DNA from: Mesostigma viride
Lineage: Eukaryota > Streptophyta > Mesostigmatophyceae > Mesostigmatales > Mesostigmataceae
Assembly: GCA_009746045.1 (NCBI GenBank)
Contig: RPFO01000082.1
Coordinates: 2,256,506-2,320,505, forward strand
Direction: 5' to 3'
DNA length: 64,000 nt
The notes under the pieces were generated by a model. That model was not told where the DNA came from and searched no databases. It saw nothing but the letters and a program-made list of their open reading frames with translations. This document shows, one piece after another, positions 42,654-53,077 of this stretch. The translations under genes were made by a program, and so were the position numbers. Each line of letters starts with the position of its first letter. Within the stretch, counting starts at the first letter, position 1.

Positions 42654-45600
42654 ATGGGAGGATTGGAGGAGCGCGCACATGAAGTGATCGCGCATTTGGA
42701 CATGGCAAGAGACCACTTACTGCAATCTTTTGTTAAGTGGCGGACTGACTTTCTTGTCAGCCCGGACGCCAGCCTTTCGCGGGAAGCGGTCGCTTTCTTT
42801 TTGGATTGGGCTGGACAGGTGATCCAAAGTTTCCGGCACCGGGAGGACTTCCATGTTATTCAGACATATAAGCCATACCGGGAAGTCGTCCAGGAATGGT
42901 TGGATCAAATCTCGTTGGTTGATTGTCTCCAGAGTATCCGAACCAAGACAGACACGGAGTGGTCTGATTTAGAGGCGGGAGGCCATTGGCAGTCCCTCGA
43001 GTTGTTCTTCGAGGCGGAATTGAGGCGGCAACTGGAAAAGGAGAGAGCCCATCAAGTGCCGATATGGCCTTTGGGGAAGATTTTGAGGAGGTGGAAGTTC
43101 TACGTTTCGGTACGTTAACTTGCCGATATCGTTTATCGATTTGGGTTGTTTCCATTCCCTGAATAGGGCTCTATATGCTGACCAACCTTCATGGTTTGTC
43201 CTGTCATATCATGCAGGGGGGCTCCATGCCAGGGGACGTATCGGAGGATTTACCTAATTTGTCAGACTTGGTTGATAAGGTGGGTGCTTGTCCGTCGAGT
43301 TTCCACGAGCATCTTACATGGGGTCTAGCTGCAGGTAGACCCTCACCCTTTTATTGAGACTGACATGTTCGGCTAATTTCAACGGTGCCCCCAACCAATC
43401 TGTTGTCTTTTTTCAGGGGGCGGCTGCGGCGATGGCTGTTGACAGTGCTGGTATTTGGTCTGGACTCGAGATGGAAATGGTAAGCATTAAACGATATCCG
43501 GATGTCTGCATTTCGCCTGAAGTTTTAGTGAGCGCATTATGCGAAATATACAAATATCGACTAATTTTGATTTCCAATGAGCTGTCGTATTCGGTGTTGA
43601 CAGGCGGGGGGTTTGGCCTCAGCAGGCGCTGCCGGAGAGGAAGAAAACGCTGGAGGAGATGAGGATGGGGGGGATGAAAACGCTGGAGGAGATGAGGATG
43701 GGGGAGACGCTGAGGGAGAAGTGGCTGTGCAGGTACGTTCATCCGCCGCGAGTTCGTGTGATTTTTTTCGTGCTGAGGGGTATCTCCGCAGAGAGACGAT
43801 GGTGCAACAATCGAACTGAGGTCAAGTCCCTTCTTGTTCGTTTTTTTTTGTCATGCAGGCGGGGGCTGTCGCTGGGGGTACTGCGGGGGGGAAGGCGGCG
43901 AAGCCCATTGACTGAGCATGAAAGGGAAAAGCTGGATTCCCGCAAGAAGGTTGCGAAGGATCATATTATTGCTGTTGGCCTGATCATGCTTAAGTCTCCG
44001 CCCGATGGCGTCGATTCGGAGGGACCTGCGGGGTCCGAGTTTCGCAAGTACCTGACACGACTTGAGGCGGAAGTCGATGCCGATTTCGATACGGAGGTGT
44101 TGGGTGACGCTACCTTTAAGAGTGAATTGGCATATGAATTCGCAAATCTGGTGAAGTCGAAAGCCACCAAGAATTTCAAGTGGCAGCCTAAGGAGTACTC
44201 AGAGGCAAAGGTTGACAAGATCGAGAAATTCATGAAGGCTGATTTTCGTCGTCGGGCCGCTGAGGGAAAAAGGGCGCTGAATGCGGTGGCAAAGGCCAAC
44301 AGTAAGAAGAACGCGGAGGCGAAGGCGGCGGAGAAGGAGGCGAAGAAGGCGGAGAAGGAGAAGGCTAAGGAGGCCAAGAAGCAGCAGAAAACTGGACAGG
44401 TACGATTGTTGTGAAAATTTAGACCTCTCGCTGCGGGTAGACGCTGACCGGCTGCGGGACTTGGTGTTTAGTGTCAGTAAGGTATATTCCAACAGAACTT
44501 TGTTCGTCCCTGAACAGGATGTCGTGGTCGGCCTAAAGATTACTGACTTGAGCAAATCCTGCGGTCCTTTTCGATTTTTTACTTCAGGATGACGGGGGGG
44601 ACGAAGACGCCACGGTGGAGAAGAAGTTACCTGGTCATGACGCCGTGTTCGCGCTGGTGAAGGATATGCTCAAGTACTGCTCGAGTAGGCGGATGGCGGA
44701 CGTCGATGACCTGCCAAACTGGCCCGAGTTCTCCCCCTTTCTTGAGCTGCTCCGGTCACTCAACAAGCTTTTTAAGGAGGGGGTGCTCACGAGCAGTGGG
44801 AACCCGGACACCGACCCTATCATTGAAAGCTGGAAGCCTTCGAAAAAGGTCGACTCGAACAAGGAGGTCAGGGACCAGAACATCCGGAAGGCCAATTCTC
44901 TCAGGGAAACGCGTTGGATTCGGCCGGCCGATTTTCAGCAGACCGGATGTTTCAGTATGCGGATCCAGACGGTCAACGCGCTTATTTTGCCAGAGGCTTT
45001 GAGGCAGCGGCGTTTAAACCTTGAAACCATTAAGGAGAACGGCCGCATTCTCCTCAATGCGCGGGACAACGCCTTGCACTTCAAGGTTGTTGTCCCGGTC
45101 TGGCAGTTCCCTTTCCAGGCGCTTGCCGAATCTCAACCTGACCTGTTCGACAAGCAAATCTTGTGCATGCCGGATTTCGTCAAGTGGCTGAAGCATTACC
45201 ACGGCGCCAAGATTGACGCGGAGGATGTGGGGTCCAGGTACTTCCGGCCCCTTTCGGATACTGAAGTCGACGTGTGGCTTAACACGGAGTCCACCACCTC
45301 TTTCCTCGCGAGAGGACTTGAGTGGCGTACCTACGCCAGGGTGGACGAGGTGGAAGCAGTTTTGCCTCAGGAGATCGAGGGCAGTCGGCAAGTTTTCAAC
45401 CTGCTGTGCAATACTGCGATGAAGTCCTACGATCCGAAATTTTTTGAGGAACGGGTACCGGTACCGTATCTGGTTCTCCGGTACGCGGTGGTGGATGGGA
45501 ACCACTACTTTAAGGGGTTAAAGTCGTTTCTCAGGGGGCCGGATGGCGGGTGGGGAGAGGTTCGGGCAATGATGTGCGAGGGTGGGGCGGAGTCCAATTT

Positions 45601-48600
45601 CGCAAATACTCCTAAGGAGGCGGAGCACGCCTTCCAGGACCTGTTGCGGAAATTCCGTGGTGGTTACATGGGTACGAACGTCATTCTTCTCAAGGGTGGC
45701 GACCTGCTCCCGTCGTGGAGTGAGCTGCGAAATCTACCTAAGGCAAAAGAAGATGTAAGCTATCTATTTTGGCAGGGTCTAGCTGCGGGTAGACCCTCGG
45801 AATTTTCGTGGTTGTTTTTTGTGTGCGCTTCAAGTTTTTTGCGAGGGTCTCGCTGCAGCTAGACCCTCTCCTTTTTTTTGTTGGAATTTTCGTTGCGTAT
45901 TGTCGGCCGTTTCTTTTTCGAATTTTGTTAGGGTCTATCCGCAGCTATACCCCTCGCCTTTTATGACTGAGTTTTGTCGTTGCTCGCTCGATGTTAATTG
46001 ATGTCGCAGGCGGTGCTGACCGGCAAGCTGGAGAAGCTGTTCGACATCGCCAAGGGGGCGAATTCGGAGGACTTAGCCGTGGCGGATCGTACGCTGGGCC
46101 AGGCGTTGCTTGACGTGTGGAACTACAACAAGCTATATCTATACGGCAAAGTCACGCGTGGGAAGGGCCACTATATTGCGGATGGCCACTACACCAATCT
46201 GCTCACGTACATCCTCCCGGCTATGCGGCAAGCGGGGGGAAGGGAAGGGAATGTGGAGCCGGCAGCGGTGGATGTACACGAGGAGGAAGCAGAAGGAAAG
46301 AAAAAGCCGGCCCACAGCATTGCTTCAGTGCATTCCGCTTACAGTCGCACGCTGGCCAACACGTTTCTCCGTCTGACACAGGAGCAGACTGATGATCCTG
46401 CCTCAACGAAACCCGCGCCTGAGGAGGTGATGATGCAAAGGTGCAAATTCGCCAATGCAGAGGGGGAGAAGAAAGGCCAGAAGGTCTCTTGGACTTCTTT
46501 CAGGAACTTGGCCAGCCTTCCTATGATGGACGCCGTGATCGATTGCATCATGAGCTGCCAGGTTGGACCGGAAAAGCTCACCAAGTTGGTGGAGATCGCC
46601 AAGGATGTGCTGGAGTGCCTGCGGCTGACCATTTGCGCCAGATTCAAGGAGGATGTGACGCTGGAAGCGCGATGCAAGGACGCAAATGGCAAGGAGTTTG
46701 TGGCGTCTCATATTTTCGAACTCGTCTTCAATCTCCATCCTCTCGCTCGGCCGGTCGGCAGGAAGGAGATTGTGGCCAGATACCGGGAATTTTGGGATGT
46801 GGCCGTCATCATAACGAGGAACATCGCCTACCTTCTTAAAGCCAAAAAACACGCCGCACATCTGAGGATTCCGAGAAAGGATATCAGTAATGGCAAGATC
46901 GACTTTCAGGAGATTCTGCTAAAAGAGAGCGAGGACAAGACGGTGGGTTTGGCACTTTTGGCTCCGGAAGCGTTCAGGAAGTACGCTCCAAAACTTGGAT
47001 TACTCGAAGGGGGGTGAAGGAGGCGGCGATGAAGGGGCCGGTGAAGGGGCTGGAGAAGGGATCGAAGGGGAAGGGGAAGGGGAAGGAGACGGAGGCGAAG
47101 GAGGAGGAGGAGTGGGACGTGAAGTATGAGTGGCAGAGTGTGGACTGGGGCCGTCGCCGGGTCTGGTTTTGCTGTCAGTTACTAGACGGTGATGATGATG
47201 ACAAGTCGCTCGTCAAGCAGGTGGCAGGCGAGGTTGCCTCAGCTTCAGCCCGCCCCTTTCCCTTGGGCAGGTCCCTTCCGTGCCTGAGCCTGCTGAACTT
47301 GGCGAACATTTGGGGTGATAAGTGGAGTAACTTTCAGTCCAGGTGGTGGGCGTTCGGTCCTTGCCCGAAGCTTCGGACATTCCCCAACCGGGCGGGATGT
47401 ACGATAATGTGCTGAAGGCTTGCGCCCACGACTTTTTCTCCAGGTTCGAACCGATGGTGATCGTGTTTGGTACCGAGACGGAGATTAAGGGGTTTCAAGA
47501 GATAGTGGAAAGGATCGGGAAAGGGAGTGAATTGTGGGAGCGGCTTGAACAGGGGGAAGGTGATGGGGGGCCTAGGCTCGGAAGGGCGAAGAAGCGAAAA
47601 GCTTCCCACGAAGCTGGGGGATCGTCCGCCGTGGTGGAGAGGGATGACCAACAGTTGTTGGAGGGAGGGGATGGAGGGGATGGAGGTCCGGCAGGAGGGT
47701 CTAACCGCGGAGAGACCCCCGTCGAGGTCAGAACGCAGCAGGCCGAACAGATGACGGGGCCTGAAGGTGATTCGGATCCGCCTGCGGCGAAGAAGCCCGC
47801 TTCTCAAGTGACTCGACGGGCAGTCGTGTCACTTGTTGAGGATGATGGAGGTGGGCCTTCCAAGCCTGCCGCGTCGCAGCCCGTTTTTCAGGTTCCGAAG
47901 AAGCAGCTTCGGGTTCCCCCGCCGACTCTGCCCACCCCGGCGCCTCTGCCCAGTTCTCAGGTACCGAAGAAGCAGCTTCGGGTTCCCCCGCCGACTCTGG
48001 CCATTTCTCAGGTACCGAAGAAGCAGCTTCGTAAGCCAGTTGTGGCAGTGGCTGATTCGGACGACGATGCTGAGGAGGAGGAGGAGGAGGAGGACGACGA
48101 TGCTGAGGAGGAGGAGGGGAGGAGGAGGAGGAGGAGGAGGAGGAGCAGCACGTTGCTACCAAGAAATCCGCCAAGGGTGGGAAGGCTGCGGAGCACGTTG
48201 CTTCCAAGAAATCGGCCAAGGTGGGGAAGCCTCCCAAGCCTGCCCTGCCTCAGAAACGGCGTCGAAAAGCAGTTGTGCTTTCAGATTCGGACGATGAGGA
48301 GGAGAAGGAGGAGGAGGATGGCGGCGGAGAGGAGGAGGACGGGGGAAAGGAGCGCGTTGCTTCCAAGAAGTTACCCAAGACCGCGAAGACTGCCAAGGTT
48401 GCCGAGCCCGCCAAACCCGCCCCGGCGCCTGCCCCCCACCCCCAGACGGGGTCTACCTGCGAGCAGAGGTCGAAGGAAAAGGCCAAAAAGGGTAAGAAAA
48501 AATCTGCGAGTGAATTCTGGTATGTAGAGTGTTTTGATTTTTCACGGTTGGCAGTCCGATTTCTACTAACTCGATTTTAGTCATGCGTTGATGGCATGAT

Positions 48601-49177
48601 CGGTTTGCTCGCAGGTAATGAGGATGTGGAGCAGTTACTTCGCTTGGCTAATGTGGCGGTGGGCTTCGGACCAGCGGCTGTACATGCTGACACTTCCGGA
48701 CGGGAGGAGCCTAAGGGGGCGGAAGACAGTCAGGCGGGCGATGAGGATGATGACAAGCCCACGTTGGAAATGAGACTTATGGACGGGGAAATGGGGTTCG
48801 GAGCACCAGAGGCCTTTTGGTGTGATGGGTGGACTTTAGCCATTATGCAAGCAGGGAACAAGGATACGGCTACGCCAATGTATGCCAAGCTAGAAGACGT
48901 CATGCTTTATGGGCAGGTGTCTGGATACGACACCAAGTGGAGGGACGTCGCATTTAAGTTTTTCGCTGAGGGGGAGAAGGGAGGGAAGTTGAAGAACAAG
49001 TTGTGGTGGATGCCGCTGGACTACGCGATGAAGGTGGTAAAGCTGACGGATGGCAAGAGCTGGAAGGATGTGGAAGTCTGGGCGCCTGCAAAGGAGATCG
49101 ATAAGAAGAGGAGGAACTCGAAAACGGAACAGCAGATCGCGGAAGCCAAATTACGGAAGAGGCCCTCGAAAGTGTGA
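42654..49177 (+). CDS. Multi-exon gene of unknown function
   Basis: I do not recognise the family. Exons by inspection: 42654-43109, 43217-43279, 43417-43479, 43604-43732, 43859-44399, 44588-45754, 46010-47013, a piece near 47014-47220, about 47338-48491 and 48615-49177. Donors are strong (GTACGT, GTAAGC, GTGGGT) and acceptors follow Py-rich CAG. Exons 1-4 and 6 are phase 0; exons 2 and 3 are each exactly 63 bp. Visible features are helical parts in exons 1, 6 and 7, an acidic exon 4, a Lys/Glu/Ala coiled-coil-like end of exon 5, three 'VPKKQLR(V/K)P' repeats (about 47,890-48,035), two 'HVA(T/S)KKSAK' repeats, long Glu/Asp tracts and basic nuclear-localisation-like clusters. A nuclear role is inference. 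Frames break near 43,910, 47,010 and 48,118, so it is a pseudogene or the assembly has base errors. Confidence 0.6.
43321..43342 (+). repeat. 22-bp palindromic motif in an intron, copy 1
   Basis: The sequence is 'GGGTCTAGCTGCAGG' followed by 'TAGACCC', a near-perfect palindrome within the intron after the second exon of the unknown gene. Three more copies lie at 45,775-45,952. Confidence 0.75.
45775..45960 (+). repeat. Three tandem intron units, each led by the 22-bp palindrome
   Basis: Palindromes at 45,775-45,796, 45,845-45,866 and 45,931-45,952 all begin GGGTCT and end ACCC. Each is followed by a pyrimidine/T-rich stretch ('CTCNCCTTTT'-like) of about 60 bp. The units make up most of the intron between 45,755 and 46,009. 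Confidence 0.75.
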
Positions 49178-49494
49178 GGGAAAGTTAGCACTTGGACATG
49201 CGCTGGCAATGCTCGTCCTATGGTTAATACAAAGGTTAGGATGATGTCGAGTCTCTCCACGTAAAATTTACATGAATTACTAACTTTCAAGCCTCTCGAT
49301 GTGGAATGTACGCTCAAATTGACATGAATTAAGCATTATGACACCAAATTAGCTCGAAAATACGCGATCGGACGCCAAATTCGCGCGAAAAAAAGATATC
49401 GGACGATTGAAACTAGCGTTTTTTTCTTGCAAAATGCGCCAAAAATGACCCCATTCCGCGTGGGATCAACATCACTCCGTTGGGAGTCAATGTA

Positions 49495-49860
49495 GCACAT
49501 ATCCCTGAGAAGGGGCATATGGCTTTAAATACATCCTAGGCTACTTCATGCAAGGGTGGGAATGTAAGCAACACTTGCTCTAGGTGCCGCAAGGGCACCG
49601 GCACCACCATGCTGTCTCAGGTTCAACCCAGCTAAGGGGATCCTGGCACGGGGGAGGAAGATCATCATGGCTATGCAAGGGCTAGGGCATGGCTTCTCGA
49701 CAGAGAGCATCTCTCTGCATGGCATAGCATGGCTAAGTTCTTAATGCAACATCCATGGGGGTCCCATTATAGACAAAGCATGGCTAAATGTTGAAGGCAT
49801 CATCCATGGGGGCCATTATGGGCGCACATGCGCGTGGGCCACATGCTAGGCTAAGCCTTA
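49495..49860 (-). repeat. 3' region of an ORF1-only LINE-like element
   Basis: The repeat is continuous with the ORF1 stop at 49,861 on the minus strand. It shares blocks with 985-1,250, 52,575-52,930, 59,276-59,490 and 61,640-62,130. These include the 'CCATGGGGG' boxes, the 'GAGAGCATCTCTCTGC' box and the 'CCCTGAGAAGGGGCAT' box. No ORF2 lies between ORF1 and this region. Confidence 0.75.
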
Positions 49861-51233
49861 CTAATCTACACTACTGGTATATATATTCCTAGTCTGAGGT
49901 GGCAGGAGGGGCTGCCAGGGCTTGTGGTCAACGTGGATGACCGCCCCCCTCCAGTATACCGGCTTCCCCCTTGCGCTCTGCCGGAGCTGAAGGTAGGCCG
50001 GCCATAGCTCGCGTCGCCGTTGTTGCTGGGCCAGGGTCAAGTCGTCGTCCAGCGTGAAGCGAGTCTCCGAGAGCTTCTTGCGGCATTTAAGGAACGCCAG
50101 CTTGTCCGCCATGTACTTAAAGGTGAGGAGCACGGGGGCCGGGCCAGCCTTCCCCCGCGCGCGGGGGAGGCGGACAGCCGACATGTCCAGCTCACCAGTG
50201 AGTAACATGGGGGCAAGAATGGCGCGCTTAAATGCCTCAAGAAGGCTCGTGGAGGTCTCACCTGCCTGCTGGTCGAAGTGCTTGACGATGACATTGTGGC
50301 TGCGCCGGGCGATGTCGGCTTCCTCGCGAAGGTCGAGGGCTTGTTGCTTGAGTTGTGCCGAGATGGTGGAGGTGGTGGAGGTGGTGTGCTGCTTAAGCAA
50401 GTCCGCCCAGGTGGAGGGAGCATCGCCGGCCGAGCCAGCAGGCGCCGGCTGGGCGGCGATGTCCTTCACCGCCTGGGCGGTGAGGCCGGCGGTGTCATGC
50501 AAGCTCTCAAGGGCGTTGGCGGTGGCTTGAAGGCGTTGGTCGAGGTCGAGGAGCTGGGCTTTGATGTCGGCAGTGGAGGCGGAAATGGCCGTGGAGGTGG
50601 AGGCGGCGGCGGTGGAAATGTGAGGAAGTTCAGCAGTCAGCGTGCCGCCGATTGCTGCTATGTCGGCAGCAAGGGGGTCACGTGCTGCTGAAAGGCTTCC
50701 GTGAGGATGGAGCGGAGGGTGGGGACGGAAAGGGGTGGAGCCCAGATCTCGCCGTCAGAGCGCTGGAGAAGGGAGTTGAGGATGGCGTGCTGGAGATGGG
50801 GGCGGACGCAGCCGGACAGCCCGTAGATGTTGGCCCAGCGGCTGCCGTCCGGGGCGAGGAGGCGATTGATGGAGTGGAAATGGAGGCACAGGTCGTAAAG
50901 CGAAGCGTAATCCCCGAAGAAGATGCAGCGCAGAGCATCGGTCGGAGAAATGGTGGCCCAGTCGTAATCTGCGACCTTGAAAGGCCGGGGCCGAAAGCTC
51001 GGTTCTGGGCGTGAAGACCCTCCTGTGTCGTCGGCTGGGCGGGTGCGCTTGGGGTCAGGCGATGCAGATGGCGAGGCGTTAAGCCCGGGGGGTTGCTGGA
51101 CGACCACCAGTGCACGACTAGTGTCATCGCCGCCTGCCGGACCTGAAGGCGAAGCTGCAGCCTGAGCTGCAGAATTTTCATTGCCGAGCGCAGCCGCCAG
51201 GCTGCGTTGCGTCGAGGCGCGTTTGTGCGCCAT
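49861..51233 (-). CDS. L1-type ORF1 protein of a LINE-like element (most complete copy)
   Basis: RNA-binding chaperone-like protein of a LINE. It starts at an ATG at 51,233 ('MAHKRASTQRSLAAAL') and ends at 49,861, about 457 residues if one frameshift near 50,678 (a C5 run) is bridged. The N-terminal third is Ala/Pro/Ser-rich and then globular. The middle has an Ala/Ser/Thr-rich, coiled-coil-like region ('STAISASTADIKAQLLDLDQ'). The C-terminal half resembles the RRM plus C-terminal domain of L1 ORF1p, with 'RRSHNVIVKHFD', 'PAPVLLTFKYMADKLAFL', 'TLDDDLTLAQQQRRRELWP' and 'VYWRGAVIHVD'. The 3' repeat follows directly, with no reverse transcriptase. Confidence 0.8.
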
Positions 51234-51439
51234 ATATTGCGTTTTAGATTCGGAAAATTATATCAGCATGTGCGTCTTAGAAAGACGAAGCGATAGTGAT
51301 ATTCACGGCTAAATTCGGTGCTCAAACGTGAAAGTTATGAGCTCCGACAGCCATGGCTACCTACCATGGATATGATGCCTTCAGTATTTAGCTACGCCAT
51401 GCCTTCAATACCACCCCACCATTCCCCCTTCACCACGGG

Positions 51440-52481
51440 GTGTGGCAAGGTTGTGTCCTGTCCCCATATCTGTTCATTATTGTCGTTGATCACGTCATGC
51501 GCCGGGCACGTGCGCGCTTTACTGCTCTTAAGGGGTTCGAGCCTGGCTTGGACATCCTTAACGACAGCCTGAGCGCGCACGGCGGGGTTAAACCTGGTTA
51601 CCGCCTGGCCGACTTGATTTATGCGGATGACACCACCCTCATCGCGCGCCCCGAGCACATTCAGACCTGGCTGGACTGTCTGGGCTTGGAGGCGCGGGCG
51701 GTGGGGTTGGAGATTAGTGTCAAAACTGAGGCTATGGTGATTGGGGCTTCCAGTCGCCCGCCGCTACCCCGGCTGCTAGACGGGACGGAGGTCCCGTTTC
51801 GTGATCGCTGCTGGGAAGCATGCTTCCTGACACCGCCGCCGATGTGGACACCCGCATCGGCCTGGCCTGGGCTCGGCATCGTTCGTTGAAAACCTACTGG
51901 CACTCGAAGGTCCTCCGCGAGCACCGCAAGCGCATGCTCCTCAAGGTCCTGGTCCTCACGGTGCTCACGTATGGCGCCGAGGCATGGACGCTCACGGACA
52001 CGCTGGCGGCCAAGCTAAACGGCACGGTAACCAGGATGCTCCGTCAGGCCCTGAATGTCGGGTTTTCCACGCATAGACATCTAGAATCTTTGTACCAGGG
52101 CATGCCTCGCATTTCGGACGAGATTAGACAGCGTAGGATAGCATTCGTAGGACATCTTGCTCGCACCAGCCAGGTAGATGACCGCCCTCGGTCTGGCCGG
52201 CCCACAGCGGCTTGGCCAGCCAGGCCGGCATATCCTGACCTGGCCTGGCCCTCACGGACATTCCTAAGAAGGTAGGCAAACATGTCATGACCCAGTACCC
52301 ACAGCAGTTGATGGCTGACCTAGTGGTCCCAGCGCAGTTTGAAAATCGCATTCACTCCCTCTCTCTTGCTTGGACTGCTATGCAGGACAAGAGGAGGTGG
52401 AAGACCATTGTCCAGGCTCATACGCCCGCCCCTGTGGGCAAGCCCCCTCCCCCCAAGCGGAAGGGGCGCTTTGCTGAGTAG
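51440..52481 (+). pseudogene. Non-LTR reverse transcriptase 3' fragment (5'-truncated LINE)
   Basis: The piece begins inside the RT domain: 'GVWQGCVLSPYLF' precedes the catalytic 'LADLIYADDTTLIA'. It then shows a thumb-like region and the C-terminal pattern 'LTYGAEAWTLTD', 'MLRQALNV', 'ISDEIRQRRIAFVGHLART', common in several LINE clades. It stops at 52,481 after a basic tail. Two or more frame changes (near 51,812 and 52,265) break it. The endonuclease and RT start are missing. It belongs to neither the R2-like nor the L1-like families elsewhere in the window. Confidence 0.85.
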
Positions 52482-52574
52482 TATAGGTAGGGTTTTCTAG
52501 ATTAGATTAGCTTATAGAGTTAGATTAGTTCGGTTTCGCGGCTTTGCCCCCCCCCTCCATCCATCCACGGGAAT

Positions 52575-52930
52575 ATGTGCTACATGATCTCCCAACGGAG
52601 TCATGTTATAATTTAATTTAATGCCTTCAATGGGACCTCCCATGGATGTTGCAGTCAGCATTTAGCCATGCTATGCCTAAGCAGGGAGCTACTCTCTGCT
52701 GAGATGCCCATGTGTTTACCAGCTATAGCCTAGCCACATACCTTCCACCCCATATGTCACTGATGCAGGCCTTCTAGGCCCTCTCCTCAAGCCGCCTTAA
52801 TGTGTGCCTGTGCTTGTTTAGGAGGCATGAACCATCATGGCGGTACGTGCAGGTGCACCTTGTGCACCCAGAGCCTGCAGGTGATAGTTGTACATCCTAC
52901 ACCTGCAGGTTGTCGCCCTGATTGTATTAC
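52575..52930 (+). repeat. ORF1-element 3' region, target of the R2-like LINE
   Basis: Matches 61,690-62,000 in reverse complement over several hundred bases, including 'GGCCTTCTAGGCCCTCTCC' and the 'CCTGCAGGT' boxes. It ends in 'ATTACAAACCC', directly at the R2-like insertion. Its continuation ('GATGCCCCTTTCTC') reappears at 57,556 on the far side. Confidence 0.75.
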
Positions 52931-53077
52931 AAACCCATATATATTAAAAATATAATTACTTACAGCAGAGTGAAATCACTCAAACCAAAGCAAACGCCCA
53001 GCTATAAACCTATATACAGAGCCATGTCAAAGCTCTATACTACGATAAGACCAATGGAAACGCCTAACGGGAGGAAC

